The notes under the pieces were generated by a model. That model was given only the letters and a program-made list of their open reading frames with translations. It was not told where the DNA came from and did no database searches. A DNA stretch of 64,000 bases from Serilophus lunatus (Eukaryota > Chordata > Aves > Passeriformes > Eurylaimidae), in contig VXBA01010948.1 in assembly GCA_013399895.1 (NCBI GenBank), positions 375,483 through 439,482 on the forward strand, read 5' to 3'. Shown here piece by piece: positions 26,818 to 39,899 of the stretch. Made by a program: the position numbers and the translations under genes. Each line of letters starts with the position of its first letter. The first letter of the stretch is position 1.

Positions 26818-29800
26818 CTACAGAAAAATCATTAACAGATGTTATACAATATATCAATAAACCCAGACAATATGGAGCTCTAAATTGTTTTTAAAGGCTA
26901 AATTTCCCTCCTTGTGAATCTGGGCGTCAGAGCACTCTGAACTTTCAAAAAGTGATGGCCTCACTATATTAATGGCTCTCCAAAAACACATACATTACAC
27001 ACTCAACATACAACTCAACCCAAATAAAAAATGATTTCTTCCTCAAAAGAAAGACAAATGGATGATCTTCAATTATTAAAAATGAAGTTACTGATAAGTC
27101 ACAAAAGGTTATATTACTTACAGATGTAGACACACTGAGTGTGTAAGTGGAAATTTTATTAGAAGTTATTAAAAATATTCTTATCAGGACACAATTCTAA
27201 GAGAAGCTGGCTTTAACTTAGATAGTTAAAAACAAAGCTAGATAAAACAAACAAACAAAAAAGCTAGTTTTATTGGAGAAATTGTATTGCCAAATCATTT
27301 CTCTGAGGAAAAAAGAACACTCTATATGTTCTTACTGCTAAATGTTCATTGTAATCTGTGCCTTGTAGTTCCTTAAAAGAGACCTGATTGTGGAGGTGAG
27401 CTCACTTCTGGACCTTACATTTTCAGAGTGCTGTTGATTATTCCAAATCAGAGCTATAAAACCCAACTGCCCATATGAATTGGAGAAAAAAAAACAAATT
27501 TGCAGATGTGAAACATTTACTGTTTATCACAAATAGATGCTGCTTTGTTAAAATCAGTGACAAATCTCTCACTACTTTAATGAGTGTTTACTGTGAGGAC
27601 AGTACAATAAGTTCCAAACTGGAAGTATTCGCAGCAAATTGTGTCATAGCAGTGAACTTGCAGTCGAGGAATGACCTGGTTCTTCAATTCAGCCCTTGCA
27701 TCTTTCTGCATTCAAAGTGGGCTCTGACTCCCACCTTGCTGTGCTGCTTCACGACTCAGGACAACAGTGCAGAGTAATATCAGTAGTTTTCATCTCTCAC
27801 ATTTGCAAAGGGCCATTTGCCCTTCTGAGCACAGTCCAACTTTTTTACCTACCATTTTCTCATAAAATGCAGTATCATCATAATGTAGAAAGGACCCTTG
27901 AATATTTTTTCAGTTATCCCATTTAGGCCACGGGGATTAAAAAAATTTTAAAAAGCATAGGAAATAGGAAATCTGAACTAAATTGGTTAAAAAATTAATC
28001 AAAAAGTGCCATAGGCTACCTAGAAGAAATGTAACTGCCAATTAATTAACTCTGCTGTAAGTTATGATGCATATAATATGCCAAATCAATTTCTATTTAG
28101 CAATTATAAGCATTAGAATATGCACTTCAACATTGGCTATAACAGCTTTGATCCTAGCTCCTTCAAGAGCTTTAATCCTAATTTAGCAAATCTTTAATAT
28201 GCTAAGAGACAAGACTGGCTTTAAACTTTTAAATATAGAATTTTTGAGGCCTCTGCACAGGAAAAAGGGAGGGCAGATGCAACAAATACTGTGCTTTATA
28301 TTTTTGCTCTGTATTTTTTTCCTTCATTTGCAGTCCTATTTCCTGACATTAGATCTTCCTGTTTCCTTTCTTATTATACTCCTATGACCTATTTCTACAA
28401 CTTAGGGTGCAGTTTTTTACTGTATATATGATTATTTAGGCTTGGACTGCAGATGTTTGGCTTCTTACTTTGTTTTCCTGGATAAGCCTAAATGATCTTC
28501 TCTCTTCTTGATAAATTTATTTCCATCAGATTACACTATGCACACTATAATTTCATATTTAACTGGTAGTGAAAACACCAATACCAAGTATTTCAGTGTA
28601 AGGAAAAGAGAAAAATCTTTAAATATAGAAACCATGCATTTTTTTATAAACTGGGTCAGTATTTTCAAATCTTCTGCTACTCCCTTTTTTTCTTTATTGA
28701 CAGTATGTTAGGAGTAACACAGAAGGGCACAAACATGCACACAAAAACAATCAATCACAAGCATAAAATATCTTCTCAAGCTGAGAGAAGTGAAAAGGAT
28801 TTAAAATAGAATCATTTAGGTTGGAAAAGACCCTTAAGATAGCCAAGTCCAATGAATTTACCCAAATATATCTCAAGAATTAGATGCTTTTTTTGAAGAA
28901 TCTAGTTTTGGAGTTTATAAACTTGTTATGTAGACACATTACTTTTTCTTTTCTATTTAACTGTAGATACATAAAGTGTAAAATTCAACTGATTTCAATG
29001 GAATTGTATACAATTATTGGCATTTTAAAGCTCTTCAGAAAAATACAGATTAATATGAGAACTGCTCGCATCCTGTACTAGATTTTTGTATGAAGGACTT
29101 TTAAAGAAGAGATCTGTTGCAGCCTGTCCCCTAAGAAGAGCCTCAGTCCAGAGTTTTCTTATATGTGGCTGTTGCCTCGTTCCCCACACATTCAATTTAA
29201 TGAATTTGTTAGAAAGAGTTAGAAAGTCTGTAACAAATACTTAAAAGTATACGGGAATTTCTACAGGGCAAGAATTTGCTTGTCAAGTGCCTGCTTCAGG
29301 CAATTCTTCGGGAAAAGAGATGGCAACATTGGTTCAGGCAGTTCAGATAATGAGATTAAGAGCAGAAATTGTTGGTCGGACTATATAAAACAACTCCTCT
29401 ACTCCTTTTTCCTTGGCAGGCGTTTAATTTCAACAGACTTTAGTCTATGCTCTCTGGAGCAGGAAGATGTCTGTTCTGGGAAACAGACTCAAAGAGGCAG
29501 TAGAATGGGGCAGGTGCAGCCTTGGTGAGGTGGGCTGGAGAGCTGGTGATCAGCAGACCTCCTTACAGACTCCCACTAGAACGAGGGGTCTTGGCCACAG
29601 CCATAAAATAGTGAATAAAGTGAGGCCGTAACCACTCTCTGACAGGGCACACACTGAATCTACACAGGTAAACTCTCACTCTGCTGACCAGGGTGATCTG
29701 TTCTGGTCTTTGAGAGCAGCCTCTGGGTAAGCACACGCTGGCAGAGCTGCATCCATAGCTGGGGAGCGTGCTCCCCATCCAGCAGCACAGACAACCCTGC

Positions 29801-32081
29801 GTGAGCCTTGGAGGCCACGTCACTGTACTGTTCCGTTCGCTAGAATGGCTGCAGTCTTTGGGTCCCACGATTTGCTCTGTTACTTCCCATGGTGGCAACT
29901 GGGAATACAAAGTGGCTACAAATACCCATTGGTGATGACTAGAAAAGACTGAGGTCCACAATAAGATGGAGAGCCCACACTGTGATGAAGGCTGTGGAGA
30001 GCAGTGACCTGCCCTCAACCAACGACTGCTATTCCTAGGCATCTTGCATTTCACCTTGAAAAGTTTTCTACTTTTTTTTTTAATGAAGATAAGCAAGAAA
30101 GTTCTATCTACACACCATGCCAAGGTTCCTAAAAAAGCACTGAGGGAGCTGCCAATGCCAAAGGAAAGGCTGCCTATTTTATCTTACGTAAATTCCACTA
30201 TGGACCCAGTCGCTCAACACAGCTGGACTACCTTCATGCCTGAGCTGGGATTTTTGTCTGAACTGCCCTAACTGGACTTTGGCACTAGCAGCTCAAGAAG
30301 CCCTGCAGGCTCCCCACTTCACAAAGACAGCCCTGAAGTCTTCCTCACAGAGTTCTCCAGGCCTTTTCTTAGACTCTCCTGTCCAAGACAACACCTTCCA
30401 ATTTCTTCTAGCTCCTGGCACTCTGAGGGATATATAATTGTTCCTACCATTTAGCTAGGTGAAGGATGCTTAAAGATTACAGGTCCAACTGATAGCAGCT
30501 ATGAACACTATCATAGCTGTGTAAAGAGCTACAAAATGCTAATCAAAGCTCTCCAAAGCCCAAAACGGATGTGCAAAACTGTCATACAGGAATTTTTTTC
30601 TCTCACCAAGACAGTAGGTGTCCTGCCACAGAGTCTTCTTGTCTCCAAAACCTCTGAGTCTTCAACCCTTTTCCTTCACCACAGTGATTTTGATTTATCT
30701 CAATCCATTCTAATTGGTTTCTTTCAGACTACACATCACTTATCTGCTATGAGCCCCTAGTGTCCATAGCTACTCTTCTAAGCATCTGTTTACTTTCGTA
30801 GATCAATAATTTTCTTTTATCTTGATCCATACTGAGCCAAATCAGTCCTCTTAGCATTCCTCTAATTTCCAGAATGGCAAAGTTACTGCTTTTAGGGTGG
30901 CAGCCCAAGTGAGCAAATTCCACCTTCTGTTATGAGCTCTCCACCACTGGGCTAATGCGAACTTGTAAAGCAAACTATAGTTTGAGTTCCCCTTCCCAGC
31001 CTTTCCTCCTGTAAATCCAGCTTCTCTGAAGAATCAAGTTGCTTGGGTTCAGAATTTCCCTCTTTGAAATACTCACCCAAAGTCAAATTTCTTGGAGGAA
31101 TTGGGGAAGATGCTTTGAATCTTCTCCAGCCCATTTGTCCAACTTCTAATCCTGGACTAGAGAAAACCATGTTGTAGACTTGTCAAAACCTGGATCTGTT
31201 TCCAGCTAAAATCAGTCCCCAGCAGTACACAGAAATCTGTGGTTTGCTCACAGATGTGTCTGCTGATCCTGCCTGATTATCTGAATCCCAACTGTCTTAG
31301 ACACCTGTGCTTTTCAAAGGGTTATGTCACTCTATAAACAGACAAACAGCTGCACAATTTGGGTTATTTTGGCTTTATTTTACATTGATATGCATTAAAC
31401 AGAAATCATTTAGTAATTTCCCCTCACTTTACAAGGCTGTTGTGAAGAGATACTAATAATGGCTGGCATAGACAAGATCCCAGTGACTTTAGTAATTCCT
31501 CCTCTAGACACAAAACATAAGGGAAAGAGCTGGAAACTGAAATTAGAGGGAAAAGGGCAGTGGGCACTGTCTTTATCTGTGTTTGGGATGAGAAATAACC
31601 ATAATCCTTGAACACTTCAGTAGGCTGTCTGTTAACATGCCGTAAGGGTCAATCTACGCTCACACACAGTGTCTTAATTAGGGAATTTGTCAGATTTTGG
31701 TTCTCAACACCGTCACCAAATCTGCAAATTACAATCATTTCCCAAGACTATTCCTTAGGGGGAGAAAAAAAAAATTTAAAAACTCAATAAATTCCATTAA
31801 TTCAATTCAGCATGCCTTTTCCTTTCTAAACACCTCCATTTACAATACGAGCAAGAGACCAATTTGCTGGAGGAACACAGTGACAACTTCTAGTCACAGC
31901 TAAGACATTGCAACAGGGTCCATGCCAGAAACAGTTAAGTCTATTTCTAATGATGACACTTTGACTTGATTTAGGATATATTTCTCATTTGAGGTTTGAG
32001 AACTAACTTCGGGCAGCAACCAGGAAGACAATGATCACCAGCAAACAAACAAAAGCAGCTGTCAAAGACGCAGAAACTTAC
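26818..32081 (-). other. MTUS2: MTUS2 intron between first and second coding exons
   Basis: This 5.3 kb AT-rich intron is bounded by GTAAGT and CTGTAG. Apart from a short CR1 3' end at 28806-28860 I recognise nothing. ORFs in 29.5-30.2 kb, including a 186-codon one on the minus strand, show no family resemblance and no splice context. Candidate branch points or enhancers cannot be told from background by eye. Confidence 0.85.
28806..28860 (-). mobile_element. Short CR1 3'-end fragment
   Basis: The segment AGAATCATTTAGGTTGGAAAAG followed by ACCCTTAAGAT and AAGTCCAA is the reverse complement of the CR1 3' end, where TTGGACT..ATCTT..AAGG..CCAACC precedes the 8-bp tail. Only about 55 bp can be recognised, as expected for a heavily 5'-truncated CR1. 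Confidence 0.8.
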
Positions 32082-34358
32082 CTCCTGCAAAAACTTCTCG
32101 CTCATCGGACCGAAATGATGACCTGGGGCCCTAATTCCTGACACTACTAGTCCAGAACTAAAGAGTCTTGGCTTCTGGAGGTCAGGTTTAAATTTGTCAT
32201 ACAGGATGCTGGCGGGCTTTCCCTCCCCTCCATTAGACACCTTCTGTTCCGAAGAGACGGGCATGCTGCATGCAGGGTTACCGAAAGGCAACCCTGCTGG
32301 CGCAAATAAAGGATCGAGTTGCTCTATTGAACGAGGGTTTCTCCTAATGTATGTGATGATTTTAGGTCTCACGGGTTTGGGCCGGGGTATAGCAGGTTTC
32401 ATTTCAGTGTTTTCTTCCAGTTTTTCACTGCAGTCACTGTCCGCACCTGCCTTATCTGTTGGGGAGCCCTTGGGGTGGACCAGGATAGGTTTTGGGATGG
32501 CACTGCTGCAAGCAGTCTTGATAGGCACTTTAGGGGATATATTTAACAACTGTGTGCTGTCAATGGGAGGTAGGACTGACTGTTTGTCATCATGAAGGGC
32601 ATAAATGTCCTTCAAATTACTGTTTGATAGAGTGGACTGATCATTAACATCCAGTGTTGCCACTGGGCGCACAGGACTTGGGACACATAAAAAGACATCA
32701 GCATTTGTTGAAACATTACAACTCTCTGGTGCTTCCTCTGGAGGATGTTTTTGTGCATTAGCTGTTTTTTCACTTGAAACACTTGAGGTTTCTGCATCAC
32801 TTTTGTGGCTGTCAGAGTGTTGGTTTGACACTGTCTCTGCACTGCATGCTCTGTGATGATTAGAGAGATCAGAGGCAGGAACAACAGCATCTTCAGTGCT
32901 TTCTTTGACTAGCATCAGTTTATTCTCATTAACTTTCAATGGTTTGCTGTCAGGTGGATTAATATTATGTATAGGAGATATCTGTTCATCAACTGTTTCA
33001 GCACAACCAGCGTCATCTTCATGCAAATTCTCATTTTTTCTATGTGTCACTTTGACACTAGATTTACTACTGCAGGTGAGAGGGAATATTGTTTCCACTT
33101 CTTCATCAGTAAAATATTCCTCACCAACCTGGCTAGTTTCCCTGTTGTCACTGTCATTGCTTCCTCTCGCTTTCCCACTGATGATAACATTATCACTTTG
33201 CAATTTGTCATCAGGAAAAGTTACCACCTGGCTTGGTAATGGGTCCTCTACTTTGTTACAGGTGTCTTGAAAATGGGAGGCTTGAAATTTTGATGTGCCA
33301 GATTCAGAGTTTTTCTGTTCCTGCACTGCTGTATTTTCACCCCTTTGACATCCCAGAAACTCTACCAGCATAATTCTCTCTATCTTTTGTGGACATGTAT
33401 TTTTATATTGTAGAGATGGTGCAGTCTTAAGCTCCAGTTTTTTGCTTTTATCACCCTGACCTAATTGTGCTTCTGATTTACTAACAATCTCATTGAATTT
33501 AACAGCTGAATGTTGAGAATGAGATGTATGCAGTGTGCTTTCAATGTTAACATTTGGTACATTTTCTGGTTTACTTATTTTCCTGTTCCCTGAGGTAGAT
33601 GGTTTGGAGTAAAATACAGTGTTTTCCTCTGAGGTATTGTCAAGTGGATGAAACATCATCCCAAGAAAATGATCCGTGGATGTTTTCTGTGATTTCTCTG
33701 TATTTCCTATCAAATGGTGAGAAGTGTCGATGGAGTCCAATGATGCAGAAAGCAGACGTTTACATGACACGCGCCCAGCGCAATCTTTTGCAAATGTTTC
33801 AGGCTGAGGAGAGAATTTACTTGGTCTTCCCAAAGAAAGCCTTTTTATTTTCTCCACCTCCACAGTCCTAGGCATTTTTCCCTTAGAAAAGTTCTGGGGG
33901 AAGTCAACATTACCTTTTGAAATAACTTCCAGGTTGGCATCAGTTGTGCTACTTTTTAAATTAGACAGACTTTGTCCTCGGCTAATCCTGATATGCCTTG
34001 ATAGATCCTTAGCTTCGCTGGTCCTACAATCTTTCCCCATTTCCCTGCCTGTGGTGGAGGGCAGCTTACTTTCCTGTACACTGGTGTGACAGGTCCGAGA
34101 TTCTTTGAAGGTCAGAAGTTTATTCGGCTCTGTATGCAGATGAGTAACTTTCTCTGTTCCTCCAGAGTATATATTCCCACTCTCATCTGTCAAATCATGT
34201 TTCTTAACATCTCTATCAGCGATTCTAACTTTCGTTACAATTTGGTTGGCATTGGTATCCCCCACGCTCACTATGCTTTCATTATTATTTCTTATTTCAA
34301 TGCGGTTGTCCTGAAGCTGGGCATAACATGACTTGTTTGGAATTAATGGAGCACTCAT
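32082..34358 (-). CDS. MTUS2: MTUS2 first coding exon (residues 1-759)
   Basis: This exon encodes the N-terminal half of a microtubule plus-end scaffold. Family knowledge: MTUS2/TIP150 binds EB1 and the depolymerising kinesin MCAK. The frame opens at ATG 34358-34356, with an in-frame TAA 12 nt upstream and A at -3, and stays open for 759 codons. The start (MSAPLIPNKSCYAQL), the NNNESIVS-GDTNANQI block near residues 25-40, the RPKIITYIRRNP block (664-675) and KFKPDLQKPR-FSSGL (722-737) align with human MTUS2 as I recall it. The middle is Ser/Thr/Lys/Glu-rich, looks disordered and aligns only loosely. An SxIP-type EB1-binding motif (SAIP, 619-622, followed by KP) is visible. The exon ends at GAG|GTAAGT (donor GT at 32081-32080) in phase 0. 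The 36 codons that remain open past the donor are intron read-through, not protein. Confidence 0.95.
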
Positions 34359-34647
34359 TTTGAAGCTTTAGGTGACTGCTTTTCTTGGCAGTCCTAATTA
34401 AAGTTCTTTTTCCCTATCAGGTTAACTATTACGCATGCTTCAGTTGTATATTTAAACTAGAAATTGATCAGTAGAAAATTCATCATTAGAAAGCTTGAAG
34501 TGTCTTGTCAGAGTCACATTTTTGTGCTGCTCACTTGTGCAGCTTCTGGACCTACGAAATCTTTATGATATGCAGTAAAGAGGTTCAATGAAAGCAAAAT
34601 GGATCTGCCAAGTTCCTTCTGAATGACAGCCAGTTAATGCAGCCAAC
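34359..34647 (-). other. MTUS2: Probable 5' leader part of the MTUS2 first coding exon
   Basis: On the minus strand a strong 3' splice site (a long T-rich tract ending in CTCATAG) precedes 34647. It is the best acceptor I see upstream of the ATG, and it implies 289 nt of 5' untranslated sequence on the coding exon. A weaker alternative acceptor (AATTTCTAG) would start the exon at 34456 instead. The leader is AT-rich and contains three short upstream ORFs, listed separately. The true promoter and non-coding first exon(s) would then lie above 34647 and were not identified. The boundary is inferred from splice-signal quality only; no transcript evidence is available. Confidence 0.6.
34422..34519 (-). 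promoter_or_regulatory. Cluster of three short upstream ORFs in the MTUS2 leader
   Basis: Reading the minus strand toward the main start, there is a minimal start-stop (ATG TGA, 34519-34514), a nine-codon uORF beginning with two consecutive ATGs (34486-34457) and a four-codon uORF (34436-34422). All terminate before the main ATG at 34358. Known in general: start-stop and short uORFs can lower initiation at the main start. Here the function is inference, and it holds only if the exon starts at 34647. If the acceptor at 34456 is used, only the last uORF remains. Confidence 0.5.
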
Positions 34648-36224
34648 CTATGAGAAAAAAAACAAACCACAAATAAAACCAAAAAACAAACAGACAACAT
34701 TACACCAATGTCAGGAATCATGCCAACTAAATCAAAGTTAAAATCAACAGCACTCCTAGGTACATCCCCAGGATAGAGTGTTTTCAAACACTTTAGACAC
34801 TGTTTCAATTACATCTTTGCTCCCAGCAAAGATTCTTAGTGTAGCACAGATCTCTGACTTGAGAAGTTACACGTTAAAGAGACTGTCCTGTGTAGACGAG
34901 TGGTTGCTACTGTTTTTAAGGCACATAGATTTATAACTGGAAATAGGCATAAATAACCAGGTGAGGGTAGGATCCAACCTTGAGGGTCTAAATATTTTCC
35001 TATTGTTTCAACAACATTGTTACATCAAGAGTCATTACTGAAGCATTTAAAGCCCCACTGCATATATTAGCCATAAATAATAAAATTCCAGGTCCATTAG
35101 GAGAGGCTTATGGGTTTCTTTCTTTGTCTTGTAGAAATTACTGCCATACTTGTGCTGACAGCCCATCTCCATTGACATTTCTTAGCCAGATCTACAGATT
35201 CCAAGAAAGCAAAAACTATGGCAGGAGGCCTTCAAAGAGAAAATGCATTTTTTTCTGGGACAGATGAATTTGTGTGTTTTCAAATATAGAGGATTATACA
35301 CCAGTCCCAATTCAGTGCACCTCCTTTTGGCTCCTTCCTATTGTGTGGCTTTGGGAGCCCAGATTTTGTCCTCTATCAACTCAAACAAGATGAAGGTGAG
35401 ATTTCTCTCTATCCCATGCCTAAGTTCACTCTCTGAGATATTTCTTGGACCCTGCATGTTCATATGCTTTATCACAAAGACATATGGACACTATAAATTG
35501 GAACATGCCCCACAGTTCCCTGAAAGTGGAATTCAAAGCACCTGTGATACTCACAGCTGAGCTGGGTTTCTAATCAGGGGCTCATGGGGGCACTAATTGG
35601 AAGTCATGATTGAATTCACTGTCTGTGGCATCTGGGTGCAAGTCTGAGATCCTGCTTCCAACACCTGTTATAAGCAGGTCCTTCCAGCCTTGGCATCCAG
35701 ATCGGCTCTGCTCATATCTGACTCTGAGCTGGATCCAGGCTCCTGGCATAGTTTCAGCTCTTCAAACAATCAATAAATAAATAAATTTATAAGACAGAAA
35801 ATAGTATTAAGAATTTCACTTCAACACCAGACAATTGTGTTATTGTAGGTCTCTTTTGAAAAGTATTGTAAAGCAAGGCTTTTAAACTACTTTTACATTC
35901 AGTCTTATTTCAAGAGAAAAAAGAATTGATACTTATTAAATTAAATATATGCATGATGAAGACTTTGGTTTATTCCTCATTGTTACTTTTTTCCATAAAA
36001 AATGACACCACCCGAATTTACATACTCAACCTGAACATGAACTATAAATAATCTTCACTGGTCAAAGAATATCTGTTGTTATCTCTTTGGTTATCTAGGA
36101 AGGGGCGTGAACAGGCTCCAGAGACAGGGTGAGACATTCAGTTCAACTTTCTCTGTCAGCTGGCAAATGGCAACGTTTTCTGGTACCAAAAGTGAATGCC
36201 ACGAAAATGACCACAGGGCTGGTG

Positions 36225-36645
36225 CACATTTCCTATAGAGAGAGGCTGAGACAATTGGGGGTTGTTCAAACTGGAGAAGGCAGCTCTAGGGAGGCCCTCT
36301 TGTGGCCTCAAAGTACTTATAGAGGGCTTACAAGAAAGATGGATGTAGAAGTTTTACCATGGCCTAAAGTGATAGGACAAGGAGTAACATTTTTTAACTG
36401 AAAGCAGGTAGGTTTAGACTAGATATAAGTAAGAAATCCTTTACTATGAGGGTGGTGAGACACTGGAACAGGCTGCCCAGAGAAGCTGTGGATGCTCCAT
36501 CTCTGGAAATGTTCAAAGCCAGGTTGGATGGGGCTTTGAGCAAGATGTTCTAGTGGAAGGGGCCCCTGCCCACAGTAGGGCATTGGAACTAGATAACCTT
36601 TAAGGCCCCTTCTAACCCAAATCCATTCTATGACTTTATGAATCA
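36225..36645 (+). mobile_element. CR1 3' fragment (5'-truncated)
   Basis: It starts in the ORF2 C-terminal region (ERLRQLGVVQTGEG in frame). It continues through GTGGTGAGACACTGGAACAG, GCTGCCCAGAGAAGCTGTGG and TTCAAAGCCAGGTTGGATGG, and ends with CCCAAATCCATTCTATGACT, a CR1 3' end with a single degenerate tail unit. The ORF2 C-terminus is frameshifted. The orientation is plus. Confidence 0.92.
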
Positions 36646-39600
36646 AATAGAAAGTGCAGTGAGGAAAGTTTTTGGGAACTGAAAAAAAGATGGAGGAAAC
36701 TCATCCTCATTTTTCTTGCACTACATTATGCTCTTTCACCACACTATACTCTTTCCCCAAAAGTGTCACCTGATGACCAATAACTTAAACAGATCGCAGT
36801 GAGCTGACCATGACTGGCTGTTCAGATGCCCACCCACTCTCTCATTCTCCCTTCTAAACAAGATGAAAAGGCTTATGAGTAGAGATAAAGACAGGAAGAT
36901 CACTTACTGAGTACCATCACTGGTAAAAGAGATTTCACTTGGGGAAAATTACTGTATTTTATTGCCAGCTAAAACAGAACTGGATGGTGAGTAATAAAGA
37001 CAAATAGTTAAAATACCTTCCCTCACCTCCCTCCCTTTTTGTCCCAGGCTCAACTTCATTCCTTTGCTCACAGCTTTTCCATCCCACTACTGGCTCTTTG
37101 CCTGCCTAGTGCTTCCAGACACACTGAAGCACTGAGGGCTATGGCAGTTTATACACATAAACTGGTAAATGATGATGATGCTGTATGTCAAACCCTGAGT
37201 ACCATATCAGGCTGATACATTTCAAATGCACAACTAGAGCAACACATTAATTTTCCACTTATTTTCTTCCCTAAATCTCTTACAGGTGTTCAAGGTATTT
37301 AAGATTATGAACCAGTGCTAAGAGGCTGCTGGTTTCTCTTGTTTACACTGTCCCCAATATGATTAGTAGCAACGCAAAAGAAGACAGTTTTGAAGGAAAA
37401 AATCGTGGAAGCACCTGTATTCATTGAAAACATCTTCACACACAGTGTGTAAGACAGGCCATGTTGGTATGCTTCAGAGAACAGTCTCAGTGATTTGGCT
37501 TAATGTTGCTGGTACAAATTTTTCAAAATTATGATCAGGAATGATCTGTCCCCTCTCAAATACAGAGCGCTGCACAACCTCATTACTCTGCCAGTTGAGT
37601 CTAATATCTTAAAAGCTGTCAATACTGGCCAGAGACATGGAATTTAAGAGAAGGGACAATAAAATACTGTCTAGGCAAAGATTAATCTCAGGCAGTTAAT
37701 ACTGCTACTGTTCTTCCTCCAGAGCCAGTGAGATAGGACAGACACTCTGGAAAGTCGGTTCAAGCCAACAGCTTTCAGGATGGACTCTGTGCACTCAAAC
37801 TTCCAATTTCATCTCTTCTTGTGACATCCAGTTTCAGATTAAGGATGTTACAGACTTGAAGAACCCTTTACATTCTTCTAGTTAGCTTCCATACAATTAC
37901 CAAAAAATATTTTCTTTCTTTGCAGAATATTGCCTACTTAACCTGGCAATCTGTTTTACAGCTGCCATTACAATGGCTACACAGAATGATGATTCTATGA
38001 TTGCAAATAATACAAGACTCAATTTTGCTATAGAACATAATGACAGCACAGATCTCTTGCTAAATGAATATAAAAATATAATCAACCATCTATGTTAATT
38101 AATACCTTATTAATCCACTTCCCTTGTTAAGGAATACAAACTTTGGGGTTTAGTTCAATGTGTTAAAGACTTAATACTGTGACAGGCATATCTAAAAGTA
38201 AGATGTATGGTTTGGTGTTACATTTGAGACCTTAGATATGATCACTCTTCTGTAAATAGCTGCTATCTGAGAAGCTTTGGCTTGGGTTTTCTGCAGGATA
38301 GTTAATTTTAAATGGCACTGTTCAGGCTCAGTTTCACTATGCTCTTCGGAGTTTGGAGTCAGTGAGATGGAAAGACTCAGCTGTGTCTAGGTTCTATTAG
38401 CTCTTCCTCTACTTTTTATTACTCACCTCTCTTGACTGATGTTGGCTGACATACACACATCTGAAGTCTTGCCCTACTGTGCAGGAATGCTCTGAGATGA
38501 GAAGGATGTGAACTTCTTAACTTTTAAGATGCCCTTCTCAGCACAAGAGAAGGAGGTAAGAGAAGACTTGATCCCAACAATGACAATACTACATCACTCA
38601 GCAGACTCTGGACAAGAAACATGTCTGCAAGTCTTAAAGACTGGACTTGGTATATGTTAACAATTATATGGATAAAAATTTCTTGATACTGTATAGTGTA
38701 AAAATATCCCCTCTGAATCACTGGAAGTAGAAAATGAAGTCATAACTCTCCATGTCACAGCATCTTGCCAGGACACAATAACTATATTTGTGGAAAAAAA
38801 CCAAAAACAAACAAAACCAACTTTTACAAAGTGATGTGAACATGCTAGATAGTAGAATGAAATCATATCCATCAGACTGTGGTTAGCTATGAATCCCACA
38901 GGAAGAAGAAAAGTTCAAGGAGCCAGAAACAGAATTAAATACTTTGGTTTTAACTTCAGCTGCATCAGTGTCTTTCTAAGACGTCTACCTCTTAAGAGTC
39001 TATGTTTTAAACCTGAGCCCATTAAATGATGACCCAGGAAAGAAGTCTTCAAGAATTTCTTCCCATCTGATATTACAGTTCCTCCACTACACTCTAAGCT
39101 GCATTTGGTGAGCAGGTCCTAGCCTACTCTCCCAGCCTATACCTGGAAGAAGAAGCTGAGCTGGATGATTTTTGCCCCATGACACCCAGCAGGGACTGTA
39201 TCAGCAGAGCTCAAGTTTGTAAAATGTAGCTGGCTGGAAAAAGAAAGCAGCAGCCTGGTTCTAAATACTAACAGTGGTGATTTTTTGGTTAAACAAGTGG
39301 TGTAGAAATATTGCTATGCTCAGCAGGTATTGAATAAAACAAAAATGGTGAAGCATTCCATGCTATTCATTGTTTATTTTGTTTTCAATTTGCCATAAAC
39401 CCAGAAAAGCAATAATTATGAGATATGGAAAAGAATTAGCAAAACAGATGGATAAATAAAACTGAAAATAAAGAAATAAAACCTGAAACACATTCAGAAG
39501 TTTTTCTCCTGTAAAAACATTTCCTAATTCAGGTTTTTATAGCTGCTCATCCATCCTGGTACTGAGAGTCTGAAACCAAAATATTTACAGCAAGATACAC

Positions 39601-39732
39601 TAAAACCATCTAGGTATTCTGGTAATACTGTGTGCAACTTAGGCTGATTGCTTTCAGTACAATGTGTATGAGAAGCACCTGAACACCTCGTTAACCATCT
39701 GCCACTGAACTGATGCCTCTTGCTTTTACCCT

Positions 39733-39746
39733 AAAAAAAAAAAAAA
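39733..39746. repeat. A14 homopolymer
   Basis: Fourteen A precede TTCAG. It lies about 150 bp left of a CR1 fragment and is not part of it. Confidence 0.9.
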
Positions 39747-39899
39747 TTCAGTGGGTTTGTAATGGCTGAGGCAAAGCCAGTAGCCTGCAAAAGGTCAGCC
39801 ATGGGCCAGCATCCCCCATCAGCTCCTGCAAGGTAAATGCTGTCAACCCAATGGGGCAGTGGGTTGTGCTCTGCAAGAAAGAAGACCACACAAGCATGT

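Noticed and set aside
29563..30123. 186-codon minus-strand ORF
   Set aside because: The composition looks random (Cys/Ser/Trp-rich), there is no domain resemblance and no matching splice context. It lies within an MTUS2 intron on the gene's own strand.
31971..32081. The last 36 codons of the long minus-strand ORF as protein
   Set aside because: A consensus donor GAG|GTAAGT at 32082/32081 and phase-0 continuity with the exon at 26817 show this is intron read-through.
32194..34331. Plus-strand ORFs of 81-133 codons overlapping the MTUS2 exon
   Set aside because: They are shadows of the minus-strand coding exon in other frames and have no independent support.
34456..34456. Alternative acceptor AATTTCTAG as the start of the MTUS2 exon
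   Set aside because: Its pyrimidine tract is much weaker than the one before 34647. It is kept only as a stated alternative.
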